Assembly (NCBI GenBank): GCA_026393275.1
Contig: JAPLAM010000040.1
Location: 29,301-93,300 of the forward strand
DNA from: Arthrobacter sp.
Lineage (GTDB): Bacteria > Actinomycetota > Actinomycetes > Actinomycetales > Micrococcaceae
DNA length: 64,000 bases
Direction of reading: 5' to 3'
Made by a program: the position numbers and the translations under genes
Notes under the pieces: model-generated
The model's database searches: none
The model's input: the letters and a program-made list of their open reading frames with translations, nothing else
Told to the model about the DNA's origin: nothing
Shown here: piece after piece, positions 1 to 8,946 of the stretch
Position numbering within the stretch: the stretch's first letter is position 1
Layout of the letters: each line of letters begins with the position of its first letter

Positions 1-1008
1 CCGGCAGCTGACGCTGCGGCGGAGACCGCAGCGGACAGTGCCGCAAATTCCGGGCTCGGAGAGCGCCCGATCGGCGTCTTTGATTCCGGCGTCGGCGGCC
101 TGACCGTGGCGCGGTCCATCATCGACCAGTTGCCCAACGAATCCATCCTGTACGTCGGCGACACCGCGCACGGACCCTACGGGCCGCTGCCCATCGCCGA
201 GGTCCGCGCCAACGCGCTGGGCGTGATGGACGAACTGGTGGATTCCGGTGTCAAGCTGCTCACGATTGCCTGCAACTCAGCCTCCGCCGCGGTGCTCCGC
301 GATGCCCGAGAACGCTACACCGCGCGGTACGGCATCCCGGTGATCGAGGTGATCCAGCCGGCCGTCCGGCGCGCCGTCGCGGCCACCCGCAACGGCCGGA
401 TCGGCGTGCTCGGCACCTCGGCCACCGTCGGCTCCCGCGCCTATGAGGACACCTTCGCCGCGGCGCCGGACCTGGACATCACCTCCGTGGCCTGCCCGGC
501 GTTCGTGCCCTACGTGGAGGCTGGAATCACCACCGGCCCGGAACTGCTCGCCGTGGCCCGCGAATACCTGGCACCGCTCACCGCGGCCGGGGTGGACACC
601 GTGGTGCTGGGCTGCACCCACTACCCGCTGCTCACCGGGGTGATCTCCTTCGTCCTGGGCGAGGAGGTGACGCTGGTGTCCAGTGCGGAAGAAACCGCCA
701 AGGACGTCTACCGGGCGCTGGCATCCCGCGGCCTGGAACGCACCGGCGCGGCCGCCCCGGAACACAATTTCATCGCCACCGGGGATGCCGCGCAGTTCGA
801 GCACCTGGCCCGCCGCTTCCTCGGCCCGGAAGTCCTCAGCGTGCGCCACGTGGACCACGTTGCCGCGCAGTACCCCACCGGCAGCCTCGCCCGGATCACC
901 CCGGAAATGATCGCCGCCGCGCAGGCCGCCGCGGACCGGCCACGGATCTCCAATTTCGTCTCCTCCAGTCGTCCGCGGCTGTCCGGCCTGCGCGGGACCG
1001 GCCTGTGA
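1..1008 (+). CDS. murI: Glutamate racemase (5' end outside window)
   Basis: Interconverts L- and D-glutamate for peptidoglycan synthesis in the cytoplasm. The reading frame is open from base 1, and the hallmark N-terminal strand [14 protein letters not shown] is encoded at about 67-108. The GTG at 106 therefore lies inside that motif and cannot be the start; the true start is upstream of the window. Both catalytic cysteine motifs are visible, ACNSAS near 270 and LGCTHYPLL near 610. The preceding Ala-rich codons look like an N-terminal extension. The stop overlaps the next start (GTGA at 1005-1008), so the two genes are probably translationally coupled. murI next to an MBL hydrolase, rph and rdgB is a usual actinobacterial order. 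Confidence 0.95.
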   Translation, partial: PAADAAAETAADSAANSGLGERPIGVFDSGVGGLTVARSIIDQLPNESILYVGDTAHGPYGPLPIAEVRANALGVMDELVDSGVKLLTIACNSASAAVLRDARERYTARYGIPVIEVIQPAVRRAVAATRNGRIGVLGTSATVGSRAYEDTFAAAPDLDITSVACPAFVPYVEAGITTGPELLAVAREYLAPLTAAGVDTVVLGCTHYPLLTGVISFVLGEEVTLVSSAEETAKDVYRALASRGLERTGAAAPEHNFIATGDAAQFEHLARRFLGPEVLSVRHVDHVAAQYPTGSLARITPEMIAAAQAAADRPRISNFVSSSRPRLSGLRGTGL

Positions 1009-1802
1009 AGCTGACCATCGTGGGCTGCACCGGATCCTTTCCGGGGCCCGGATCGCCGGCGTCGTGCTACCTGCTGACCGCGCACGACGGCGAGCGGCGC
1101 TGGAAGATTGTGCTGGACCTGGGCAGCGGCGCGCTCGGCGCCATCCAGCGGTACACCGACCTCGAGGACATCGACGCGATCTTCCTGACCCACCTGCACC
1201 CGGACCACTGCATGGACCTGTGCGGACTGCATGTCGCGGTGCGCTGGAAGCCGGGCGGCTGGGGACGGGGCCGGGTTCCGGTCTGGGGGCCCGCCGCCAC
1301 CGCGGACCGGATGGCCACCGCGTATGGGCTGGACCTGGACCCGGGCATGCACGAGGAATTCGACTTCAGCAACTGGTCCGAGCGCAAGCCCGTGACCATG
1401 GGCCCCTTCACCATCACCCCGTACGCGGTCAACCACCCCGTCGAGGAGGCCTATGCCCTGCGGGTTGAGGTCACCGAGGCGGACAAGGACGGCACGCCGG
1501 TCACCCGGGTGCTGAGCTACTCGGGGGACACCGATTCGTGCCGGGGCCTCGAGGACGCCGCCCGGGACGCGGACCTGTTCCTGTGCGAGGCGGCCTTCGA
1601 GGAAGGCCGGGACGACGCCATCAAGGACGTGCACCTGACCGGAAAACGTGCCGGCGAGGCAGCCGTGGCGGCCGGGGCGCGGCGGCTGCTGCTGACCCAC
1701 ATCCCGGTCTGGACCTCCCCGACCACCGTGATGGCCGAGGCCAAGGAAGTGTTCGGCCAGCACGTGGCCGTCGCCGTCGCGGGCGTGCACTACACCGTGT
1801 GA
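1005..1802 (+). CDS. MBL-fold metallo-hydrolase
   Basis: A 265-aa metallo-beta-lactamase-fold hydrolase of the RNase Z/cyclic phosphodiesterase-like group. The metal-binding signature THLHPDH is at residues 62-68, an SGDTDS motif lies mid-protein and a late THIPVW histidine motif is present. The GTG start overlaps the murI stop. The substrate is not deducible. In actinobacteria this family commonly sits between murI and rph, which suggests a housekeeping role, but that is context only. No signal peptide is seen, so it is likely cytoplasmic. Confidence 0.85.
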   Translation: MKLTIVGCTGSFPGPGSPASCYLLTAHDGERRWKIVLDLGSGALGAIQRYTDLEDIDAIFLTHLHPDHCMDLCGLHVAVRWKPGGWGRGRVPVWGPAATADRMATAYGLDLDPGMHEEFDFSNWSERKPVTMGPFTITPYAVNHPVEEAYALRVEVTEADKDGTPVTRVLSYSGDTDSCRGLEDAARDADLFLCEAAFEEGRDDAIKDVHLTGKRAGEAAVAAGARRLLLTHIPVWTSPTTVMAEAKEVFGQHVAVAVAGVHYTV

Positions 1803-1808
1803 GCGGCA

Positions 1809-1839
1809 GACCCTCCCTCACCGGATCTGCTGGAGGGTC
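1809..1839 (+). terminator. Hairpin after MBL hydrolase
   Basis: Perfect 8-bp inverted repeat gaccctcc/ggagggtc (1809-1816 and 1832-1839) just after the stop, followed by a short T-containing tail (ccatttt). It probably separates the murI transcript from rph. Confidence 0.5.
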
Positions 1840-1940
1840 GGGTCCATTTTCGGGCAGACCACTCGTGTCCGACGCCGGAATCGGGCCCAACGGGCTGGTC
1901 ATCACCGGGGCTCCGCTAAAGAAGCAAGGCGCGGAGTCGA

Positions 1941-1953
1941 TAAGCTAGAAGGC
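1941..1953 (+). promoter_or_regulatory. -10 box for leaderless rph transcript
   Basis: TAAGCT at 1941-1946 lies 7 nt before the rph ATG. A transcript starting at the usual distance would begin at the start codon. The same TAnnnT-N6-8-start layout recurs throughout the window. Confidence 0.5.
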
Positions 1954-2712
1954 ATGACTTCCGAAGCCCTCTCTGCCCCCGTCATCCGCGCCGATGGCCG
2001 CACCCCGGACCAGCTCCGCCCGATCAGCATCACCCGCGGCTGGTCCAAGCAGGCCGAAGGCTCGGCCCTGATCGAGTTCGGCAACACCCGGGTGCTCTGC
2101 ACGGCATCGCTGACCGAAGGCGTGCCGCGCTGGCTCAAGGGCGAGGGCCGCGGCTGGGTAACCGCCGAGTACGCCATGCTGCCGCGGGCCACCAACACCC
2201 GCTCCGCCCGCGAGTCCGTAAAGGGCAAGATCGGCGGCCGCACGCACGAGATTTCCCGCCTGATCGGCCGTTCGCTGCGTTCCATCATCGACACCAAGGC
2301 GCTCGGCGAAAACACGATCGTGCTCGACTGCGATGTCCTTCAGGCCGACGGCGGCACCCGCACCGCGGCGATTACCGGGGCCTACGTGGCGCTGGCCGAG
2401 GCCATCCGCTTCGCCCGGGAGAACAAGCTGATCGCACGCAACGCTCAGCCGCTGGTCGACACGATCGCCGCCGTCTCGGTGGGCATCATCGACGGCGTGC
2501 CGATGCTGGACCTGCCGTATGTGGAGGACGTCCGCGCCGAGACCGACATGAACGTGGTGGTGACCGGCTCGGGCAAGTTCGTCGAGGTCCAGGGCACCGC
2601 CGAGGGCGCCCCGTTCGACCGCGACGAGCTCAACAAGCTGCTGGACCTGGCCCTGCTCGGCACGGAGCAGCTCGCCGCCATCCAGCGCGAAACCCTGGCC
2701 GAAGCCCCGTGA
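1954..2712 (+). CDS. rph: Ribonuclease PH
   Basis: A 252-aa phosphorolytic 3'-5' exoribonuclease that trims tRNA 3' ends. Typical family stretches are visible: RPDQLRPI-like N-terminus, [15 protein letters not shown] and [20 protein letters not shown]. The length is normal for RNase PH. The ATG start is supported by a -10 box 7 nt upstream and by the family N-terminus. Its stop overlaps the rdgB start (GTGA at 2709-2712), the common rph-rdgB arrangement that pairs RNA processing with nucleotide-pool cleaning. Confidence 0.96.
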   Translation: MTSEALSAPVIRADGRTPDQLRPISITRGWSKQAEGSALIEFGNTRVLCTASLTEGVPRWLKGEGRGWVTAEYAMLPRATNTRSARESVKGKIGGRTHEISRLIGRSLRSIIDTKALGENTIVLDCDVLQADGGTRTAAITGAYVALAEAIRFARENKLIARNAQPLVDTIAAVSVGIIDGVPMLDLPYVEDVRAETDMNVVVTGSGKFVEVQGTAEGAPFDRDELNKLLDLALLGTEQLAAIQRETLAEAP

Positions 2713-3383
2713 CGGCAGGCCCGGCAGAAAGCAGGCCTGCGCCGGCGGCTGCGCCCGTTTTAGTCCTGGCCACCCGCAACCAGGGCAAGCTCAGGGAATT
2801 GCGCGAGCTCCTGCGCGGGCAGCTGCCCGGGGTTGACGTCGACACGCAGGTGGTGGACGCCGGCGCCGTCGGAGCCCCCGACGTCGCGGAGACCGGGGTG
2901 ACCTTTGCGGAGAACTCACTGCTGAAGGCCCGGGCCGTCGCGGCCGCCACCGGCCTGATTGCGATCGCCGACGACTCCGGCCTGGCCGTGGACGTCCTGG
3001 GCGGCGCACCGGGCATCTTCTCGGCACGCTGGGCGGGACGGCACGGGGACGACGCCGCGAATCTGCGCCTGCTGCTGGACCAGCTCTCGGACGTGCCCGA
3101 CGAATTTCGCGGCGCGGCATTCGTCTGCGCCGCGGCGCTGGCCGTGCCGGCCGTGGCCGGCGAGGATGCCCGGGACGTGGTGGAGTACGGCCAGCTGGAA
3201 GGGACGCTGCTGCGTGAGCCGCGCGGGGCCGGCGGCTTCGGCTACGACCCGGTGCTCCAGCCGAGCGGCCTGGACCGCAGCTGCGCCGAACTCAGCCCGG
3301 AGGAGAAGAACGCCATCAGCCACCGCGGCCACGCCTTCCGGGCGCTGCTGCCGGCGATCGTGGCGGCGCTGACGGGCAAGTAA
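2709..3383 (+). CDS. rdgB: Non-canonical purine NTP pyrophosphatase (RdgB/HAM1)
   Basis: Hydrolyses ITP, dITP and XTP to monophosphates so that deaminated purines are not incorporated. Conserved motifs are [12 protein letters not shown] near residue 19, [23 protein letters not shown] mid-protein (given only as the family signature region) and GFGYDP. At 224 aa it is slightly longer than usual because of an Ala/Pro-rich N-terminus. The GTG start overlaps the rph stop, so the two are coupled. Confidence 0.94.
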   Translation: MTAGPAESRPAPAAAPVLVLATRNQGKLRELRELLRGQLPGVDVDTQVVDAGAVGAPDVAETGVTFAENSLLKARAVAAATGLIAIADDSGLAVDVLGGAPGIFSARWAGRHGDDAANLRLLLDQLSDVPDEFRGAAFVCAAALAVPAVAGEDARDVVEYGQLEGTLLREPRGAGGFGYDPVLQPSGLDRSCAELSPEEKNAISHRGHAFRALLPAIVAALTGK

Positions 3384-3442
3384 CGGCGCTGACCGGCAAT
3401 ATGACGGGCCGGATGGCGGGGGAGCAGCCGCAGGGACAGCTG

Positions 3443-4225
3443 CTAGGGCGTCTTGCGCTCGTCCTCCGGCTCGTGCTCCTCGATGAATTCCTCGACGACG
3501 TCGGTGCCGTACTTTGCTGCCTGGCGCTTGGCGATCAGGCCGCGAAGCACCTCGATGCCGATCGGGACCACGGAGAGCAGCACGATCACGATGAAGAGGA
3601 TGTCCAGGTTGTCGCGGACCCACGGCACCTTGTCGCCCAGCAGGTAGCCGAGCAGGGTCACGCCGCCGCCCCAGAGCGCCGCGCCGATCACGTTGTAGAC
3701 GAAGAATTTGCGCTTGCTCATCTGGGCCACGCCGACGATCACCGGGACAAAGGTCCGGATGATCGGGACGAAGCGGGCCAGGATGAGCGCCTTTCCGCCG
3801 TGCTTTTCGAAGAAGGCGTGCGCGCTTTCCACGTTTTCGCGTTTGAAAAGCTTCGAATCCGGCTTGTTAAAGATGGCCGGACCGGCCTTGGAACCGATCA
3901 GGTAGCCGGCCTGGTTGCCGATGATCGCGGAAACGACGATCAGCGCGGCGAACGCCCAGATGTTGAACTTGATGGTGCCCGTCGCAACGAGCAGCCCGGC
4001 CGTGAACAACATCGAGTCGCCGGGCAGGAAGAAACCGATCAGCAGCCCGGTCTCGGCAAAGATGATGCCGCAGACCAGCACGACGACCCACGGCGCCAGG
4101 GCCGGGTCGGCCAGGAAGATCTGGGGGTTGAGCCAGTCGGGGAGGAAGGAGGCCAGGTGCGGCTGGACCGGTCCGGCGCCTCCGAGGGTGGTCACGGCGA
4201 ATTCGTGCAGGCTAAATGGGTTCAC
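3443..4225 (-). CDS. DedA-family membrane protein
   Basis: A 260-aa polytopic membrane protein of the DedA/SNARE-associated family, whose members act in lipid flipping and membrane homeostasis. It shows the typical FFLPGDS motif after the first membrane helix, a RFVPIIRTFVPV-type re-entrant segment and GALLWGG-like glycines (GAALWGGG). The GTG start is supported by TACCCT (complement of 4232-4237) placed 6 nt upstream, a leaderless arrangement. It is divergent from the exonuclease gene, and their promoters share the 52-bp gap. The C-terminus is charged and cytoplasmic. Confidence 0.9.
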   Translation of the reverse strand: MNPFSLHEFAVTTLGGAGPVQPHLASFLPDWLNPQIFLADPALAPWVVVLVCGIIFAETGLLIGFFLPGDSMLFTAGLLVATGTIKFNIWAFAALIVVSAIIGNQAGYLIGSKAGPAIFNKPDSKLFKRENVESAHAFFEKHGGKALILARFVPIIRTFVPVIVGVAQMSKRKFFVYNVIGAALWGGGVTLLGYLLGDKVPWVRDNLDILFIVIVLLSVVPIGIEVLRGLIAKRQAAKYGTDVVEEFIEEHEPEDERKTP

Positions 4226-4277
4226 CCATCAAGGGTACTTGACGGGCCGGTGCCGGTTCCGGCGGTAAAGTGGCAGC
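4226..4277. promoter_or_regulatory. Divergent leaderless promoters, dedA / exonuclease
   Basis: On the minus strand TACCCT lies 6 nt before the dedA GTG. On the plus strand TAAAGT (4266-4271) lies 6 nt before the exonuclease GTG. A TTGACG is seen at 4239-4244, but its 21-nt spacing is long for the plus promoter. Only the -10 assignments are supported. Confidence 0.45.
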
Positions 4278-5291
4278 GTGGGTTTGGACTTTACGGCGAT
4301 CGACTTCGAGACCGCTAACGGCTTCCGCGGCTCGCCGTGCGCCGTTGGCCTGAGCAAGGTGCGCGACGGCGTCGTCGTTGACGAGGCCTCCTGGCTGATG
4401 CGGCCGCCGGCGAACCACGACGTGTTCGACCACCACAACGTCCGTATCCACGGCATCCGGCCCGAGCAGGTGGCCGGCCTGCCCCGTTTCGGTGAGCTGT
4501 TCCCCGAGATCGGCGCCTTCATTGGCGGCGACGTGCTGGCCGCCCACAACGCAGCCTTCGACCTCGGCGTGATCCGATCCGGCCTGGAAGTGTCCGGCCT
4601 GCCGGGCCCCGCGTACGACTATGTCTGCACCGTGATGCTGTCCCGGCGCTGCTATTCGCTGGTGTCCAATTCGCTGCCGTACGCCGCCGAGGAGGCGGGC
4701 GTCCCGCTGCTCAACCACCACGACGCCGCCGAGGATGCCCGGGCCTGCGCCGGGATCCTGATTGACATCGCGGCCCGCAACGGCGCCGCCAGCATCGCTG
4801 AGCTGTACCTCTCGCTGGGGCTGGCCGTGTCCCGGCAGCCGGCCTTCGACCCGAGCCGCGACCCGCTCTCCAAGGCCACCCGGTCGGCAATTGAGGCGCT
4901 CGCCGCCGGCCAGGGTCCGGCTTCTGCGGGCCGCGCGTTCCGGCCCGGCTGGCCGGAGGAGGGCGCCAACCCCGAGCCCAACGCCGGGGCCGAGGCGGAC
5001 CACCCCCTGTTCGGGCAGACCGTGGTGTTCACCGGCGAACTGGCGATTCCGCGGCCCGAGGCGAAGCTGCGCTCGGCCGAACTCGGCGCCCGGCCGGAAA
5101 GCCGTGTCACCGCCCGCACCACGGTCCTGGTGGTGGGGGATGGCTTCGTCGCGGCGGACCTGCGCTCGGGCCGCCTGACCGGCAAGGCACGCCGGGTCCT
5201 GGAGCTGCATGAACGCGGCCAGCAGATCGAGGTCCTCTCCGAAGGGGAGTTCCTGCAGATGGTGGGCGGGCACGTCCACTCCGTGGCCTAG
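4278..5291 (+). CDS. DnaQ-like 3'-5' exonuclease with C-terminal BRCT domain
   Basis: The N-terminal half is a DEDDh exonuclease. It has IDFET with the acidic pair at residues 9 and 11, AHNAAFDLGV (second Asp motif) and HHDAAEDA (catalytic His and last Asp). A variable linker rich in Pro/Ala follows, then a BRCT domain from about residue 240 (LFGQTVVFTGEL, later TVLVVGDG). BRCT is the phosphopeptide/DNA-end binding module also found in NAD-dependent ligase. The 337-aa architecture matches actinobacterial DNA polymerase III epsilon-like proteins of unknown exact role, probably in repair. The GTG start is supported by TAAAGT 6 nt upstream. Confidence 0.88.
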   Translation: MGLDFTAIDFETANGFRGSPCAVGLSKVRDGVVVDEASWLMRPPANHDVFDHHNVRIHGIRPEQVAGLPRFGELFPEIGAFIGGDVLAAHNAAFDLGVIRSGLEVSGLPGPAYDYVCTVMLSRRCYSLVSNSLPYAAEEAGVPLLNHHDAAEDARACAGILIDIAARNGAASIAELYLSLGLAVSRQPAFDPSRDPLSKATRSAIEALAAGQGPASAGRAFRPGWPEEGANPEPNAGAEADHPLFGQTVVFTGELAIPRPEAKLRSAELGARPESRVTARTTVLVVGDGFVAADLRSGRLTGKARRVLELHERGQQIEVLSEGEFLQMVGGHVHSVA

Positions 5292-5354
5292 GCCCAAGGT
5301 CATACTGCGCAACAAACATTTCGCCGGGGCCGTGGCCGATCCTAGCCTTGGACG

Positions 5355-5903
5355 ATGAGCAAACTGATCTCGTCACCGGCCCGCGCGGCACAGGCTCCCG
5401 CCGGCCCGCAGGGCGGCATCGACTGGCGCAAGGTCTTCGCCTTCCCCAACCCGGTGAACGAGTACTCCGCGCGGATCACCGCGGCCCTCGTCGTGCTGTT
5501 GTCCCTCGCGACCCTGCTGACCGGTCTCGGCTGGGGACTGGCGGTCATCGCGGGCGGCTTCTGGCTGCGGGTGCTGTTCGGCCCGCGGATCTCTCCCTTC
5601 GGCGTGCTCTCGGTCAAGGTCCTGACGCCGCTGCTGGGCAAGAAGCGGCTGGTGCCCGGGCCGCCGAAGCGCTTCGCGCAGGGCATCGGCGCGGCCATGT
5701 CCACGGCCGCCGCCATCCTCTTCGCCGCGGGCCTGGCGCCGGCGGCCTGGATCGTGCTTGCGGTCCTGATCGTTGCCGCGTCCCTGGAGGCCTTCGCCGG
5801 CTTCTGCCTCGGCTGCGCGGTCTTCGGAGTGTTGCAGCGCCGCGGACTCATCCCGGAAGACGTCTGCGAAGCCTGCAACAACCTTTCGCTCAGGCGCCCG
5901 TAA
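5355..5903 (+). CDS. DUF4395 membrane protein
   Basis: A 182-aa protein with four predicted membrane helices and the DUF4395 signature: an NPVNEYSARITA N-terminal motif and a late FCLGC pair of cysteines. DUF4395 proteins are often found near thioredoxin or thiosulfate sulfurtransferase genes; none is adjacent here. TAGCCT 6 nt before the ATG suggests a leaderless mRNA. The 3' end overlaps the convergent ADP-ribosylglycohydrolase gene by 14 nt. Function unknown. Confidence 0.85.
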   Translation: MSKLISSPARAAQAPAGPQGGIDWRKVFAFPNPVNEYSARITAALVVLLSLATLLTGLGWGLAVIAGGFWLRVLFGPRISPFGVLSVKVLTPLLGKKRLVPGPPKRFAQGIGAAMSTAAAILFAAGLAPAAWIVLAVLIVAASLEAFAGFCLGCAVFGVLQRRGLIPEDVCEACNNLSLRRP

Positions 5904-7014
5904 CCGCCACCAGCCGCGCGGCCATGCCCCGGATGAGCTCGGGGGCCTCGAGTGCTGCCAGCCAGTCCGCCGGCAGGCACTGCTCGCCGTAGTGCGCCCC
6001 CAGGATGTTGCCGGCGATTGACGCGGTGGAGTCGCTGTCGCCGCTGTGGTTCACCGCCACTGCCATCGCCGCCCGGAAGTGTTCCTCCGGGCCGGCGGCC
6101 GCCGTCGTCGCCGGGGCCGTGGCCAGGACGGCGTAAAGCCCGACGGCGAGTGCCTCCTCGGCCACCCAGCCCTCACCCAGTTGGCGCACCAGTTCCTCGG
6201 CGCCCAGGAGTCTGCCGGTGCCAGCAGCTGAGGCGGCCAGGCGCAGGGAGGCCGTCAGCCGCCCGATCAGGACCGGATCGGGTTCCTCAGCCCTCGGCAA
6301 CAGGCCCTCCTGCAGCCGTGCGAGTGCGACGCCGGCCGCCTCGTGCAGGCCGCCGCCGTTGACCAGGGAGTGGATCAGCAGGCTGAACACGCCGGCGCTC
6401 TGCCGCGCCGACGGGTGCCCGTGCGTCAGCGACGCCGCGTCCGCACTCATCTTGTAGACCGCCTCCGCCGGAATGTGGGGAATCAGTCCAAACGGGGCCG
6501 AGCGCATCACCGTGCCGCAGCCCTTGGAATCCGGGTTGACCGGCCGGTACACGGTGCCCATCTCCCCGCTGGCGAGGCCGCTGAGGCAGGCATTGCCCGG
6601 CGCACGGCGGTGCCGGAGCACCTCGTGGCTGTCGATCCACCGCGGCGGCTGGAACGGTGCGGAGTCCGGGAGCGTCACGCCCTGGCTGCCGAGCCAGCGC
6701 AGGTAGGCAAGCCACAGGCAGGCGTTCGTGTCCGCCGCTACACCGGAGTTGGCCCACTCGAGTGCCTCGAGCAGGCCGTCCACCGTGTAGAGCGTCATCT
6801 GGGTGTCGTCGGAGAAGTGGCTGCCGCCGCCGAGCTCGGCGAAATCCCGCAGCCCGTCCGGCCCGAAGGCGGCGCGGATCGCATCGATGGCGTCGAACTC
6901 GACCGCGTAGCCCAGCGAATCGCCCAGGGCACCGCCCAGCAGGCAGCCGTGGATGCGGGACTCGTGGGACGGCGCGGCGGGTGCTGCCGGGGTGCTGCCG
7001 GGCTCAATGCTCAT
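5890..7014 (-). CDS. ADP-ribosylglycohydrolase family protein
   Basis: A 374-aa DraG/ARH-like hydrolase that would remove ADP-ribose from a target. The N-terminus GCLLGGALGDSLGYAVEF and the metal-ligand motif SDDTQMTL are present, and the second metal motif is in GDSDSTASIAGN near the C-terminus. The open frame continues far upstream to 8124 but crosses the DUF202 genes. The ATG at 7014 is chosen because the family N-terminus begins there and TAAATT lies 7 nt upstream (leaderless pattern). The target is unknown and no ADP-ribosyltransferase is adjacent. Confidence 0.9.
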   Translation of the reverse strand: MSIEPGSTPAAPAAPSHESRIHGCLLGGALGDSLGYAVEFDAIDAIRAAFGPDGLRDFAELGGGSHFSDDTQMTLYTVDGLLEALEWANSGVAADTNACLWLAYLRWLGSQGVTLPDSAPFQPPRWIDSHEVLRHRRAPGNACLSGLASGEMGTVYRPVNPDSKGCGTVMRSAPFGLIPHIPAEAVYKMSADAASLTHGHPSARQSAGVFSLLIHSLVNGGGLHEAAGVALARLQEGLLPRAEEPDPVLIGRLTASLRLAASAAGTGRLLGAEELVRQLGEGWVAEEALAVGLYAVLATAPATTAAAGPEEHFRAAMAVAVNHSGDSDSTASIAGNILGAHYGEQCLPADWLAALEAPELIRGMAARLVAVTGA

Positions 7015-7143
7015 GACTTCAAATTTACCCCGGCGCTCCGCCCGAACGGGAAAGCGGTGCCGGCCGCTCCCGGTAGGGTGCTGTTGGCGCCATGTTCGGC
7101 AAGGGCGCCGTGGTGACGGACGAGGGAAACGGGCAGGAGACGG

Positions 7144-7500
7144 ATGCGCGAACCAGCGTGGCGGAAGACCGGCAGCACGCCCGACTACAGGTTTTCGCTG
7201 GCCAACGAGCGGACATTCCTGGCCTGGATCAGGACCTCGCTGGCCCTGATCGCGGGCGCGCTCGCCGTCGACCAGCTGGCGCCGGGAATCGCGCCCGGTC
7301 CGGTCCGGGTGGTGCTCTGCGTCGTGCTGGCACTGATCGGCGCCGGGCTCGCGACGATTTCCTACCGGCGCTGGGCGCAGATGGAGGCGGCCATGCGGAA
7401 CAACCGTGAACTGCCGTTCTCCGGCGTGCTGCTGGTGATGACGGTGGGCGTGGCCGCCGCGGCGTTCGTCCTGGCCGGCCTGATCCTGCTGGCCCGTTGA
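7144..7500 (+). CDS. DUF202 (YidH-like) membrane protein
   Basis: A 118-aa membrane protein with the DUF202 signature LANERTFLAWIRTSLALI near the N-terminus and three predicted membrane helices. An AGGAG-like ribosome site (gcaggagacgg) precedes the ATG. The stop overlaps the next DUF202 start (TTGA), so the two paralogues are coupled and may form a heteromeric membrane complex. Function of the family is unknown. Confidence 0.85.
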   Translation: MREPAWRKTGSTPDYRFSLANERTFLAWIRTSLALIAGALAVDQLAPGIAPGPVRVVLCVVLALIGAGLATISYRRWAQMEAAMRNNRELPFSGVLLVMTVGVAAAAFVLAGLILLAR

Positions 7501-7829
7501 GCGCTCCGGCGCACCGGGACCCCGGGCTCCAGCCCGAGCGCACCTCGCTGGCCTGGCGGCGCACCCTGCTGGCGCTCGTCGTCGTCGACCTCCTGGTCTG
7601 GCGGAGCTGGGCGCACGACGGCGGCCCGGCGGCCGGCATCGACCTTCGGGGCCTGAGCGCCCTGACCGCCATGGCGGCCACCGTTGTGCTGGCCGGTTGC
7701 GGTCTGGTGCGCGGTCGGGAGCTGCGCCGCGGATTCGGGGCGCCCCCGGCGGTCCTGATGCGGTGCGCCGCGGCCGCCGTGATCGCCCTCGCCGGCAGCA
7801 CGGTCGCTGCCTTGGCGCTGGGCCGCTAA
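7497..7829 (+). CDS. Second DUF202 membrane protein
   Basis: A 110-aa protein with a shortened DUF202 signature (PERTSLAWRRTLLAL) and three membrane helices, so it is a diverged paralogue of the upstream gene. The start is taken as TTG at 7497, overlapping the upstream stop. No better start exists before the conserved ERTSLAW motif. Adjacent DUF202 pairs of this kind are common in actinobacteria; what they do is not known. Confidence 0.78.
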   Translation: MSAPAHRDPGLQPERTSLAWRRTLLALVVVDLLVWRSWAHDGGPAAGIDLRGLSALTAMAATVVLAGCGLVRGRELRRGFGAPPAVLMRCAAAAVIALAGSTVAALALGR

Positions 7830-7909
7830 GCTCGGACCCAGCCAACGTCCAGACTCCGCTGGGAGACTTTTCGCGGCAACAGACCCCCAAGCGAAGGAAT
7901 CCCCAGACC

Positions 7910-8881
7910 ATGACGACGCCAGTGCCAGCCTCCGAGCCGCGCGCTTCCCAACCGGCCACCGTCCTCGACGACGGGCAGCCCGGCCTCATCGCCCGGCTCT
8001 CCGCCGAGGCCCTCGGGACCCTGTTCGTGGTGGTTGTCGGCCTGGGCGTCGCGCTGTTCGCCATTCCGCAGTACAATCCGATTCCCTCGTCGCTGGCGGC
8101 CGGCCTGGCACTCACCGGGGCCATGCTCGCCTTCGGCTACCTGTCCGGCGGCCACTTTAACCCCGCCGTGACGCTGGGCAACGCGATCGCGGGCCGGATC
8201 CGGCCGGTCGAGGCCGCCGCCTACCTCGGCGCGCAACTGGTGGGCGCCGTGCTCGGCGCGCTGGCGCTGTTTGGGGTCCTGCGCACCGTGCCCAAACTCA
8301 ACGGCACCCAGGCGGCCTTCGACACGGTGGCTGCCGGCTTCGACGCACGCTCGGTCATCCAGGCCCCGCTGGCCGGCGTCCTCCTGGTCGAGGTGCTCGG
8401 GGCGGCCCTGCTGGTCGCCGTGTATCTCGGCACCACCGCGGGACGCAATCCGGCCAGGGCGGCCGCGCCGTTCGCCGTCGGCCTGAGCATGGCCGTGCTG
8501 CTGCAGCTGGGCCAGAGCATCGGGAACGCCCCGTTCAACCCGGCCCGCGCCACGGCCGCCGCGCTGTTCAGCAGCCCGGATGCGCTCGGCCAGCTGTGGC
8601 TCTTCTGGGTGGCGCCCCTGGTCGGCGCGGCTGTGGCGGGGCTGGTGTTCCGTGGCTTCGCCCACACGTCGGTGCGGCCCGCCGCGGTTTCCGGTGATGC
8701 GGAGGCGGAGTTCGCCGCCGACGACGACGAGGTGGACGGCGACGGCTTTGACGGCCTCGATGACGTTGATCACCTCGACGCCGCGACCGCCGCGCCGTTC
8801 AGCGCCGCGGCCAAGGAGCCGGCGCCCGGCCCGGCGCGGCCCGATGAGGCCCGCGACTTCTTCGACAAGCGCACGCCGTAA
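7910..8881 (+). CDS. MIP-family aquaporin / glycerol facilitator
   Basis: A 323-aa channel with six membrane helices and both pore motifs: NPA at residues 84-86 (GGHFNPAVTLG) and a second NPA (APFNPARAT) near residue 210. A 60-residue acidic C-terminal tail (DDDEVDGDGFDGLDD) extends beyond the usual fold and is probably cytoplasmic. An open frame continues upstream to 7697, but the ATG at 7910 follows a gaaggaat ribosome site and starts the conserved protein. It is a separate gene from the arsenic-island aquaporin at 49084. The solute (water, glycerol or other) cannot be told. Confidence 0.88.
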   Translation: MTTPVPASEPRASQPATVLDDGQPGLIARLSAEALGTLFVVVVGLGVALFAIPQYNPIPSSLAAGLALTGAMLAFGYLSGGHFNPAVTLGNAIAGRIRPVEAAAYLGAQLVGAVLGALALFGVLRTVPKLNGTQAAFDTVAAGFDARSVIQAPLAGVLLVEVLGAALLVAVYLGTTAGRNPARAAAPFAVGLSMAVLLQLGQSIGNAPFNPARATAAALFSSPDALGQLWLFWVAPLVGAAVAGLVFRGFAHTSVRPAAVSGDAEAEFAADDDEVDGDGFDGLDDVDHLDAATAAPFSAAAKEPAPGPARPDEARDFFDKRTP

Positions 8882-8946
8882 GGTTCCCGGCCGCCGTCGC
8901 CGGGCCGGTGCGCAAGAGTGTCGGTGGCAGCCGATAGCGTAGTGGT

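Noticed and set aside
7015..8124. Long upstream extension of the ADP-ribosylglycohydrolase frame
   Set aside because: It runs antisense to two DUF202 genes and the aquaporin, and the family N-terminus starts at 7014.
7910..8881. First aquaporin as an arsenic channel
   Set aside because: It has normal NPA motifs, is far from the ars genes and has no ArsR operator; only the one at 49084 has that context.
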